Below are positions 1-9,100 of a stretch of 11,783 nt of DNA, piece after piece. The notes beneath the pieces are model-generated. The model searched no databases. It was given only the letters and a program-made list of their open reading frames with translations, and had not been told where the DNA came from. Location: assembly GCA_027604665.1 (NCBI GenBank), contig JADGIZ010000564.1, positions 1-11,783 of the forward strand, given 5' to 3'. Each line of letters begins with the position of its first letter. The first letter of the stretch is position 1. This DNA is from Polyrhizophydium stewartii (lineage: Eukaryota; Chytridiomycota; Chytridiomycetes; Rhizophydiales). The translations under genes were made by a program, and so were the position numbers.

Positions 1-228
1 CCCCCCCCCGCCTGCCCCGGCCCGGCGTCTTGTTGGTCCGGTTGGTGGGGTTGCGGTTTGTTTTGCTGTTGTTGTTGTTGTTGTTGTTGTTGTTGCTGCT
101 GTTGTTGTTGCTGTTGGCGTACACGCACGGAGATGCGAGTTGGGATGGGATGCGCATGCCTTGGGTGGAGAAAGAGGCGAATGGAGGCTGTGGATGTGCT
201 TGCTTGCTGACGCCCAACACCGCCCAAG
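1..228 (+). other. 3' part of an upstream ISWI intron (donor not in window)
   Basis: No codons matching the ISWI region expected upstream of the first recognised exon are visible here. The stretch ends with a CTGAC branch-site-like motif at 207-211 and an AG acceptor at 227-228, directly before the first recognisable ISWI codons. It is low-complexity: a C run at 1-9, G/T-rich sequence, and a TTG-rich trinucleotide tract at about 65-116. The poly-leucine reading through that tract is an artefact of the repeat. At 228 nt or more this would be the longest intron in the visible part of the gene. Confidence 0.7.
65..116 (+). repeat. TTG/GTT trinucleotide microsatellite, imperfect
   Basis: The tract is an almost uninterrupted run of TTG triplets with a few CTG interruptions. 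It lies inside the inferred intron upstream of the first ISWI exon. If translated it would give only leucines, which is not part of any ISWI protein. Confidence 0.85.
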
Positions 229-2342
229 GCGCGATTGGCCGAAAGGAGAGCAAGACGCGCTTGCAGAACATTGTCATGCAGCTGCGCAAGTGCTGCAACC
301 ACCCGTACCTCTTTGACGGCGCCGAGCCCGGCCCGCCGTACACGACGGACCAGCACATTATCGACAATGCGGGCAAGATGGTGCTGCTGGACAAGCTCCT
401 GCAGCGGCTCAAGGCGCAGGGCTCGCGCGTGCTGCTGTTCAGCCAGATGAGCCGTTTGCTCGACATCCGTGAGTGGCTTTGAGTCTTGCTTGGTTGCACC
501 AAGCGGTCGTGGTGTTTGTTTACAGTATGGACTGACGAGGTGTGTGTGTGTGTGTGTATATATGTCGCTGCTGCGCTTGGATTCGGGATCGGATTAGTCG
601 AGGACTACTGCGTATGGCGCGGATACGAGTACTGTCGTCTGGACGGCCAGACGGCGCACGACGAGCGCGTCACGAGCATCGACGAGTTCAACAAGCCCGA
701 CAGCACAAAGTTTATCTTTCTGCTCACGACGCGCGCCGGCGGTCTGGGTATCAACCTCGCCACGGCCGACACAGTCATCATGTACGACAACGACTGGAAT
801 CCGCAAGTGGTGCGTTTGCCTAATTTTTGGGGGTTTTGTGGTGGGATTGCGTGCGTGTTGCAATACTGATGCAATTATTGGCGGTGGTGCAGGATCTGCA
901 AGGTTTGTTTGTGCTTGGACTGCACATCGGGGGGGGGGATCGTGTGGTCGATGGCCGCAAAACACACACCCCGTATCCGTGCGCACGAGTCTGACGCGGG
1001 CTTGCTGCAGCCGAGGACCGTGCTCACCGCATCGGACAGAAGAAGCAGGTTGTCATTTTCCGCTTCATCACCGAGGTGCGGACGGCGGATGGCGCTTTGT
1101 TCTGGCCTCTGCGTTGTGCACTCGGAGTGGACTGACACAGGCTGGATTGCTTGTTTGTCGCAGAACGCCATTGAGGAAAAGGTCATTGATCGCGCCACAC
1201 AGAAGCTGCGACTTGACCAGCTTGTCATCCAGCAAGGCCGCACGGCCCAGCCCGCCAAGAGTTGCGTCGTGATGTTTGGCCGGCTGCCTGCCTGTTCTAG
1301 GCTGGAATCTCGCCATGCTGACTGCCGTGCCTTGCCTCTGCCTCCCGACACCCAAATCGCTCGTGCTCTGATTCCGACTCTCTGCGCGCGCGCGCGGCCG
1401 GTGCAGAGGATACTAAGGAGGAGCTCGTGTCGATGATCCAGTACGGTGCCGAGAGCATCTTCAAGTCTTCGGACAGCACGATCTCGCACGACGACATTGA
1501 CGAGATTCTCAGGCGGTCCGAGAAGAAGACGACGGAGCTCGATCAAAAGTACAAGAACATGGGGTTAGATGACCTGCAAAAGTTTACTGTCGAGGACAAC
1601 ACGAGCGCGTATCAGTGGGAGGGCGAAGACTTTCGCGATGTGCGTTTGCCCGTTTGCGCGCGCGTGTGTGTGTGTGTGTGATGCGGCCTGCGGATGCTGA
1701 TGTGTGTGACGCTGTTTGGTGGGGTTGGCGGGTGCAGAAGCGGTCGGGGATCGGCATGAATTGGATCGGCCCGTCCAAGCGCGAGCGCAAGGGTGAGCTG
1801 TCGCGCCGGTGTGTGTGTGTTTGTGGAACGAGGTGCTGACCGGCGTTTTGCAGTCAACTACGACGTCGACCACTACTACCGCAGCGTCGCGCAGGTGTCG
1901 TCGAGCCGCGCGACCAGCAGCCGCGCGCCGCGTCTCAAGACCATCAACACGTTCGTGCACTTGCATTCGGAGTGGGAGGGGGAGGGAGCGCGAGCTTGGG
2001 AGGGTGCGTGCTGATTGACGAGACATGTGTGGGATGGCAGCCAAGAGTACCAGTTCTACCCGCCGCGTCTGCTCGAGCTCCAGGAGAAGGAGAAATACGC
2101 TCTCTGGGTGCGTCGTATTTGCGCGGCGCTTTGTAGATCGGGTTGTGTGCTGACGGTGTCGGTGTCGGGGTGTTTGGCTTTGCTGCCACAGCGTTCGTCC
2201 AACTACAAGCCGACTCGCAACGACACTAACGAGGCCGACGACGCGCTCGCCGAGAAGTGGGTGCAGGAGGAGGAGCAGCGTGTTGAAAACGGTGAGGTTT
2301 TTTGTTGGCGGATCGGCGTTTGAGATGATCGCGCACATGTGT

Positions 2343-2382
<40 letters not shown>

Positions 2383-3270
2383 ATACATGCGCGCTCTTGC
2401 AGCCGAGCCCCTCACCGAGGAGGAGATTGCGGAGAAGGAGCTCCTTGCCCAGCAAGGCTTTGAGTCGTGGACCAAGCGCGACTTCCAGGCGTTCTGCAAG
2501 GCCAACGAGAAGCACGGCCGGTGCGTTAAGATGCTGAATTGTTCATCCCCTCTCCCTCTGCTTTCGCCACCCTTGTTGTGCTGACACGCTTGACTCTCTG
2601 GCGACGATGCAAAGCGAGGACCTCGAGGCGATTGCGCGCGACATGGAAGGAAAGTCGCTCGACGAGGTCGTGAGATACGCCAAGGTCTTTTGGGAGCGCG
2701 TGACGGAGATCCCGGACCACGAGAAGATCCTGGCCAACATCGAAAAGGGCGAGGCGCGGCTCAGGAAGATCCAGGAGATCCAAGACGCGATTTCGGCCAA
2801 GATCAGCAAGTACCGTCTGCCGCTGCAGCAGATCAGGCTTGTGTATGGGCAGAACAAGGGCAAGAACTATACCGAGGAGGAGGACCGGTTTCTGGTGCGT
2901 GCGCCGTGACCATCGCCCGTTCATGCCGCCCTTGTTCTCTGTTTGTTTGCCGAGCGAACGGGGGGGGGTGAAACGATCATTGACTGATGCAGTCTTCTTG
3001 GCTGGCCCGCCGCAGCTCGTCTGTCTGGACAAGTTTGGCTACGGCACCGACGACATTTACGAAAAGATCCGCACCGAGATCCGCCGGTCGCCGCTGTTCC
3101 GGTTCGACTGGTTCATCAAGTCGCGCACGACGCCTGAGATCACGCGCCGATGCAACACGCTTGTGATGCTCATTTCCAAGGAGATGGAGGCCGAGGAGGA
3201 GCGCGAGGACCGCAAGCGTAAGGGGCGGGGAGACGAAGTCCGCGGCGGGCCGTACAAGAGGAAGAAGTGA
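229..3270 (+). CDS. ISWI: ISWI-type chromatin-remodelling ATPase, C-terminal part (13 exons, 5' truncated by the window)
   Basis: This nuclear ATPase slides and spaces nucleosomes. Exons: 229-468, 598-809, 893-902, 1011-1075, 1164-1260, 1407-1639, 1738-1792, 1854-1950, 2041-2107, 2192-2291, 2403-2520, 2615-2894, 3016-3270 (TGA). All phases join to give 608 residues. Visible in order: the second RecA lobe ([15 protein letters not shown], then [20 protein letters not shown] and [11 protein letters not shown], which holds the motif VI arginines), the IQQGR segment, a NegC-like stretch (EGEDFRD, then PSKRERK), the HAND domain (FYPPRLLEL), the SANT domain ([18 protein letters not shown]) and the SLIDE domain ([10 protein letters not shown] to [10 protein letters not shown]), ending in a Lys/Arg-rich nuclear-localisation-like tail. 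HAND-SANT-SLIDE identifies ISWI rather than CHD or SWI2. The ATP-binding lobe lies upstream of the window. The RRP4 gene converges on it 277 bp away. Confidence in the family is very high and in most junctions high. Confidence 0.96.
540..557 (+). repeat. (GT)9 microsatellite in an ISWI intron
   Basis: A pure GT run followed by TATATATG lies in intron 469-597. The only clear CTGAC motif in that intron (532-536) is just upstream of the run, which puts the repeat between the likely branch point and the acceptor, an unusually long 60-nt spacing. Confidence 0.85.
893..902 (+). other. 10-nt microexon of the ISWI gene (helicase motif VI region)
   Basis: The flanking exons end at NPQV (809) and begin with the last two bases of an alanine codon followed by EDRAHRIGQ (1011). 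The ten bases at 893-902 lie between an AG acceptor (891-892) and a GT donor (903-904). They supply D, L, Q and the first base of the Ala codon, restoring [17 protein letters not shown], which is invariant in SNF2-type motif VI. Skipping this exon would shift the reading frame. Confidence 0.9.
929..938 (+). repeat. Poly-G tract (10 G) in an ISWI intron
   Basis: A run of ten G lies within intron 903-1010, immediately downstream of the microexon. A similar run of nine G lies at 2960-2968 in the last intron. Such runs are prone to sequencing or assembly length errors but are non-coding here. Confidence 0.8.
1664..1680 (+). repeat. (GT)8 microsatellite in an ISWI intron
   Basis: A pure GT run in intron 1640-1737, about 25 nt after the GTGCGT donor, with a CTGAT branch-site-like motif downstream near 1695. 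Another short GT run (1809-1820) lies in the next intron. Confidence 0.8.
2345..2379 (+). repeat. (GT)17 microsatellite in an ISWI intron
   Basis: This is the longest simple repeat in the window: 35 nt of pure GT in intron 2292-2402. It ends immediately before a CTGAT branch-site-like motif and the AG acceptor at 2401-2402. Confidence 0.9.
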
Positions 3271-3547
3271 TTCTTTATTGTTTTTCTTGTTATGGGTTCG
3301 TGCGTGCAAGGCCTACACACTGCTTTGGCGCAATACGGGCACGCTCTCCTTTCTTTTCCCCATCTCCTTCTCTTTCGTGATTGGCTTCTTGACCTTTGAT
3401 CGGTCTCGGTTTCTTCGGGCTTCTTGCGCAGCTTTGCGCCGCGCGGCCCTCGCCCTCACCACCCTTGAATGAACTCTTCTTTGAAACACGGCCAGAAGTA
3501 GCATCGCCACATCAACCACAAACACGACCGCCAGCAGACTCGCATGT
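3271..3547. other. Convergent 3' intergenic region between ISWI and RRP4
   Basis: This 277-bp gap separates the TGA of ISWI (3268-3270) from the stop of RRP4 (3548-3550, - strand). It starts T-rich after the ISWI stop and has a pyrimidine-rich patch at about 3346-3378. I see no AATAAA on either strand, no reading frame matching a known protein and no tRNA-like sequence. It probably holds both 3' UTRs. Confidence 0.7.
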
Positions 3548-5043
3548 TCATTGCGTCGCGGCCTGGCGAAGCAACGCCGACGCCTGGCTGACAATCGCTT
3601 CCTGCACCGGCACCTTGAGCAGCTCCTTGACGGCGTAGTCGAGCGATGCGTCGTACGCGTATACGATGGCGCTCTCGTGGATCTCGCAGTTCTGGCGTCC
3701 GAGCGCCGCAATGACATTGCACACACGCGCGATGGTTTCCCTCTCCGACTCGGTCATGGGCTGCATCAGCAGCAACCCGCATCCGCCGCCGTCGATGCCA
3801 CCGTGTCAGCGATTGGCACACGGGACATCCAAACACAGCGAGATCACAACTGCCGCTCGCTCCGTGTCTCGCTCGGCATCACTGACCTCGTTCTGGTTCG
3901 AGTACAGGCCCTCCGGGTCGCTCTCCATCTCGGGCGTGATGGGCACGTGCTTGGACACCCACACGTATCCGTTGACTCCAAGCACAACATCCACGCCGCA
4001 CGAGAGCACGATAAAGTGCGACTTGGAGCGCTTGATCTGCGCAGAGTGCACCATCACCAGCGAGCCGTTGCGCAGCTGGTCGGAACATGGCGCCGTCAGC
4101 AGTTGCGCCGCGGAGGTGGGAGGTGCGGGCAAGGGGTTGCGAGACGTACCTTGCCGTACTTGATGTTGCGCGTCTGCAGCGATGCGCCGCCGTCTTGGAA
4201 GAACGACTGCACTTCGGCCTGCACGTAGATGAGATGGAGCGTCAGCGCGAGCGGCTGCTGAGGATGGATCATGGCCGACACCCACACTGACGAGATCGCC
4301 CTCGGCAAAGAATGAGCGCATCTGCAGCTCGTCCGACTCGGACTTGCGGCGCTGTTGGAGTTCCGCATCAATAATCCATCATCACATCAACTCAGGGCCA
4401 TCCAGCCGCCCTCAGCATCCGCCAAGATGGCGTTGGACGAACCTGCACGCCGCCGGGCAGGTTGATCGACGACAGCAGCAGCACGGCGTCCTGCCGGCCC
4501 TTGATGTCGACCTTCCACCGCTTGGGCCCGAGCTCGGTGATGCGGCCCACCACCACGTCGCCGATCTCGCCATTGTATCTGCGCATCCACCATCAGCGAC
4601 GAGCGTCGAGCAGGCGGTCTGGTGAGACTTGGAGTCGCCCCACGCACCTCGACTTGAGCGGCCGCACCGACACGAGCTTGTTGACGCGCTCGACGACGCC
4701 GGCGACGGACGCCACGAGGGCCTGCTCGTGGGTGAATGTGCCGTGGCCGCTGCGTGCGTGCGAGGGTGTGCGCGGAAGCGGGCACGCAGGCAGGCAGGCA
4801 GGCAGGCAGGCGCAAGTCCCAGCAGCCAGAGTCGAGCGGGTCAGCAGAGCCAGCTGGCGAGCGCGGCGAGCAGCAGGCCCGTGCCCACCGCATGAACGCT
4901 GGGTCCGTGGTGATGGTCTCTCCGGGCGTCACGAGCTGGCGGTCGCCCGCGCCGCCCATGTCGACGTCGTCGTCGTCGTCGCCGTCCGCGGCCGTGCCCG
5001 CGCGGCGGGCCTGCGCTCGCGGCGGCAGCGAGATCTCGAGCAT
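3548..5043 (-). CDS. RRP4: Exosome complex cap subunit Rrp4 (EXOSC2 orthologue), seven exons, complete
   Basis: This is one of the three S1/KH cap proteins of the RNA exosome, which thread RNA into the 3'-5' processing and decay complex in nucleus and cytoplasm. Exons on the minus strand: 5043-4889, 4749-4648, 4578-4443, 4351-4286, 4218-4150, 4075-3887, 3760-3548. Phases close to 309 aa plus TGA. The N-terminal motif [20 protein letters not shown] (residues about 37-56) is an Rrp4 signature. An S1 domain follows (about 86-167; [31 protein letters not shown]), then [20 protein letters not shown], and a KH domain with the GVNG loop (209-212). An acidic run DDDDDVDM sits near residue 21, as in some fungal Rrp4 proteins. 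The ATG at 5043 gives a family-like N-terminus; in-frame ATGs up to 5205 would add 54 low-complexity residues and are less likely. Every intron except 4352-4442 has a clear CTGAC or CTGAT motif. Confidence 0.95.
4787..4810. repeat. (CAGG)6 tetranucleotide repeat in RRP4 intron 1
   Basis: Six tandem CAGG units, read as CCTG on the RRP4 sense strand, lie within the first RRP4 intron (4750-4888). This is the longest RRP4 intron (139 nt). The repeat is between the branch-site motif (GCTGACC on the minus strand, near 4837-4843) and the acceptor at 4750-4751. Confidence 0.85.
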
Positions 5044-5280
5044 TGCCAGCGTGTGGGAAAGAAGCAGCGAGCTGGCAGCCGGTGCCGGCAGACGGCCCGG
5101 CGACAGCCATGCCTCCACCGGGCCGGCAGCGGCGAGCCGCCGCATCGTCGGGTAGCCCGCTGCTGCGCCGACCCCCCTTGTGGCGCGGCCGCCAGAGTGC
5201 GCCATGCCCTGTCATCTCGGTGCACCAGCCGCCAAACCAGGCCCCCAAGCCTCAACTTCCATCTTTCCTCGCCAACGCTC
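5044..5280. promoter_or_regulatory. Shared divergent promoter region between RRP4 and the triple-kinase gene
   Basis: 237 bp separate the two divergent start codons, so both promoters must lie here or overlap the transcribed parts. The region is GC-rich without a convincing TATA box. The last 30 bp before the kinase ATG are C/T-rich (CTTCCATCTTTCC), as in many fungal transcription-start zones. No specific transcription factor site can be assigned from the sequence alone. Confidence 0.5.
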
Positions 5281-6100
5281 ATGGGCAACAAACAGTCCTC
5301 GCCGGCGACCCCGGCGTCGCCCAAGCTGTCCGGACCGGCGAACAAGAAGCTCGGCGCGCGCCGCAAGCGCTCGGCCATGCTCCAGACGAACAGGGCCGTG
5401 GCCAACCAGCGCGCCGCGGACGTTGTGTCGAACCACGCCCAGCGGCTCGGCGCTGCGGTCCTCAACCTCAAGAACGCCACAAGGGCCGCCAGCAAGGCCG
5501 CCGAGGAGGCGGTCCTGGCCGTCGAGCGCTTCATCGCCCGCGCGGCCGAGAAGAACCAGCTGCACCAGCTGCTGGATGCCGGCATGACGGCGGCCAGGCT
5601 GCGCGAGCTCGACGAGCAGCTCACCCGAGTCGCCGATGTGAGGGCCTTGCTCTCTCGCCGGCGAGGATTTATGCGGGTCTTCTGACGCCTTGCCGTCCCC
5701 CCCCGGCAGGAGCACGGGATTGCCGTCGATCACGACCTGGGTGCCCTCGACAGGGCTATCGAGATGGACGCTTCCAAGCTGATTGAGCTCGTCCAGACGA
5801 ACCTCGACTCGGGCAAGGACATGTTCGAGCTGCCGCATGGGTGCGCATCGTTGCTTGCATCAACGAGGTGACGGTGCTAGTTCAGGTTCCCCGCTAACGA
5901 CCGTCCCGTCACACGCACGATGCAGCCTCATCGACACACTCGTCGCAATCGACCGGCGCAAGAACCAGCTGCTCGACGCAGTGCTCGAGTCGCAGCGTCC
6001 AAAGCTCATCGAGATGTTGCAGGCCACAAGCGCCGACATTGTGACACGCCGTGGACGCGGGTTGTCGGTCGAGTATCCGTGGTCCATTGACCACGAAACA
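5281..6100 (+). other. Module 1 helical segment with myristoylation-type N-terminus
   Basis: Exons 1-2 and the start of exon 3 encode residues 1-221. After the MGNKQSS start and basic patch comes an Ala/Leu/Glu/Arg-rich region predicted to be alpha-helical, with no transmembrane segment. It aligns by eye with the corresponding segments of modules 2 and 3: (A)AEKNQLHQLLDAG versus TAEKSLLRQMLAID, and later LIDTLVAID versus LETLHAIER. This shows that the whole module, not only the kinase domain, was duplicated. Confidence 0.7.
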
Positions 6101-9100
6101 GTTGAGATCTTCCCGGACCAGCGGCTCAGCAAGAGCAGCTTCATCCGCGTGCTCAGGGGCAGCTGGCAGGGCCGGGACATTGTTGTCAGGATGTTCCCCG
6201 AGTCCCGCGGCGGCGACGTGATGTCAATGTTCCTCAACGAGGTCGAGCTGTGGTATTCGCTCAACCACCCGAACGTCCTCAAGCTGCTCGGCGCGTGCAT
6301 CGACACTGACTGGCCTTTTACCGTGGCGCCGACCATGAACGATAATATCCTTACGTACATCCGCAAGAACCCGACGACCAGCATCGAGGCGCGCATCGGC
6401 ATTCTGCTCGATGCGGCGCGCGGCATGCAGTACCTCCACGAGCAGAAGCCTCCGATCGTGCACGGCAATCTCGAGGCTGCCAATATCCTGCTTGGTGTGT
6501 TTGCTGTGGCTTGTCGTCGGATGGCACACCTGAGCATTGCACTGACTCTGGCCGTGTCGATCTGGCAACAGACTTTGAAGGGCGGGCCATGATATGCGAC
6601 TTTGGTCTCGCATTCAAGAAGTTTGGCCCCGACGACGACGCCATGAACCGTCGGGGCATGACGCACTGGAACGCGCCAGAGGTGAACGACACGCAGTACA
6701 AGCTTGAGTTGCCATCGGACGTGTTTGCGTTTGCCATGACCGCCATCGAGGTGCTGACAGGTGAGCGTCCGTTTGCGGGCGAGCCCGTCAAAGGACCGAT
6801 CAGCGAATGGATTGTGTGGGGCGAGCGGCCCAAGCGGCCCGATGGCACGCCCGACGCGCTGTGGTCGGTTATCGAGGACTGCTGGCAGCACAACCCCGCC
6901 TCGCGGCCAACGTTCCGACAAGTCGTCCGGCGGCTCGAGGTAATGACGCCTGAAGGCGCCGCGCGGCTCGAAGCATCGGCGACGCACTATGCAAAGGCCC
7001 TCGAGACAATCGTGCCGCAGATCTTGATCAATGCCGGGGCGGCTCGCGCGCTTGTCGAGCTCGTGTCCGATGTCGCCGCTGCTTTGGATGAAAGCATCAC
7101 CACGGGCGACAACGATGCCGCGCGGTCGAGCATCGGCGCATTCCGCGCACTGCTGTCCGAGATCGACTTTCTGTTCAAAACAACCGCAGAGAAGTCTCTG
7201 CTGCGCCAGATGCTCGCAATCGACAAGACCCGAACCGGCATCAAGCAGATCAGCGAGAGGCTGCTTGACGCGGCCAAGGTGAGCTGGCTTGTATGGGACG
7301 CAATCTCGGGCTGGTGGCTGACGCGCTGCTCCGCTCTTGTGTGCGAATGCAACTCGAATGCGCGAAATGCCAGGCCGCACACCTTGCCATCGAGCTCGAC
7401 ACCAGCATCATCGTTGCCGCCTTCGATAGCGATCTTGCCGCGCTGCCCGCCGCACTCGACAGGCTCTTGAGCGGCGTCGACAAGAAGTTTGATGTGCAGA
7501 CCCAGTGCGTATCTCTGTCCGCTTCAACCTCACTCGATGAGCCTTTGCGAGTCAAACTGACCTCTTGCGCCTGACTGGCGCCTGCATGCACAGATGCCTC
7601 GAGACGCTGCATGCGATCGAGCGCCAGCGCGACGATCTGCTCGCAGTCGTGTCCGAGGAGATGCGCAACCGACTGCTGGTCCTGCTCGAGGAGACAAGCA
7701 CGGACATCATTTCTCGCGCTGGCCGCAGCTTGTCGTCCCGGCGCGAGTGGACCATTGACCCAGACGACGTGCTCATCCTGTACGACCGCAAGATCGGCGA
7801 GGGTGGCTTTGGCGAGGTGTATCCTGCACGCTGGAACGGTCGAGACGTCGCCGTCAAGGTCTTTGCGGCTGCGAAAGGTCCCAGCGCAACGATGCTGATT
7901 GAGCGCGAGGCGTTTGTGTGGTCGCAACTGCAGCACGAGAACGTGTTGCGCCTGCACGGCGTGTGCACGGACGCCGACCGGCCGTTTATCGTGATGCCGT
8001 TTGTGCGCGAGGACGCTGCAGGCCTTGTCACGATGATGCAGAGTCTCAGCGCCGACGTGTCTGTGGGCATCCTGCTCGGCGTCGCGCGCGGGATGCAGTA
8101 CCTTCACGAGTGCCAGCGGCCCGTGATCCACGGCAGCCTCAAAGCAAAGGCCGTGCGCATTGGTCAGCTGCATTCTTGGGTTGGATATGCACGCCGACTG
8201 CCCTTTGCTCGCTGACAGATGTGCAACTGCCGTGTGCCAGACGAGACCGGCGCCGTGCTGATCAGCGACTTTGGCATGTCGCTCGTCAAGTCCAACTCGT
8301 CCATCAACACAAAGCGCCGCGCGGATGAGCTGCGCTGGGTCGCGCCGGAAGTGCACACGAGCGGGTACAAGCTCGCCAAGCCAAGCGATGTGTTTGCGTT
8401 TGCGATGATGGCCGTCGAGGTGCTCACGGGCGACGTGCCGTTTGGCGCCGACGTCTCGAGCAACGAAGTTGTTGCCAAGATCAAGGCTGGCGAGCGGCCG
8501 GCCCGGCCAGACGGCGTGCCCGACGCCCTGTGGCAGGTTGTCGAAGAGTGCTGGCAGCAGGATCCCGGCGCGCGGCCGTCGTTTGCTGCTGTCGTCGAGC
8601 GGCTCAAGCAGCTGCCGAGCGCGCCGCTGACGTTTGACAAGATCTTCGCCGTCGAGAGCCTGTCGCGCCGTGCGTATGCGGCCGCCAAGATCGCCGAGTC
8701 GTGCGTCAAGGCGGCAAAGGTCTTTGTGGTCGATCGCGCCGCGGCTGTGTGGCTCGCCGAGTCGGCTGTTGAGGTTGCGGCGGCGCTTTCCGATGCGCTC
8801 AAGCAGGCCGCGCACGGCTTGACGGTCGACGACATCCAGACCGTTGTCGGCCAGATTGCCGATGCAAAGCGGTTCCTTTCGTGGATCGCGGACATGAACC
8901 CTGTCGGCCAGGTGCTGCGGTTCAAGGCAACCGCTAGCCGCATCACGCAACTCGGCGCAGCCATGTTTGCCGCAGCAAAGGCAAGCGTGCTTCGCCGCCA
9001 AATGCGCACTCAATCTGCGCGCTGACCATGTTATATGCTTCTGCATGTGCCTGCGACCGCATCTTGCACCTTGGCAGTCTGCGCGACTCGACGCTCAAGT

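Noticed and set aside
30..228. Leucine-repeat reading frame at the left edge as an ISWI or signal-peptide N-terminus
   Set aside because: The leucines come from a TTG microsatellite, and the stretch ends with a branch motif and acceptor directly before conserved ISWI codons.
1565..2515. 316-codon open frame on the minus strand across ISWI exons and introns
   Set aside because: It contains poly(Thr-His) from the intronic GT repeats and overlaps six well-supported ISWI exons.
4393..4442. Extension of RRP4 exon 3 to the stop in its open frame beyond 4443
   Set aside because: The Rrp4 family continues with [14 protein letters not shown], found in the next exon at 4351; the extension has no family match and follows a GT donor.
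5860..7380. 506-codon open frame on the minus strand opposite kinase module 1
   Set aside because: It mirrors the coding exons of the kinase gene, runs straight through its introns, and has no recognisable motif; long antisense frames are expected in GC-rich coding DNA.
7250..9046. 598-codon open frame on the minus strand opposite kinase module 2
   Set aside because: Same reason: it is the shadow of a kinase module with strong splice, phase and motif support on the + strand, and its composition is rich in His/Arg/Ala with no family resemblance.
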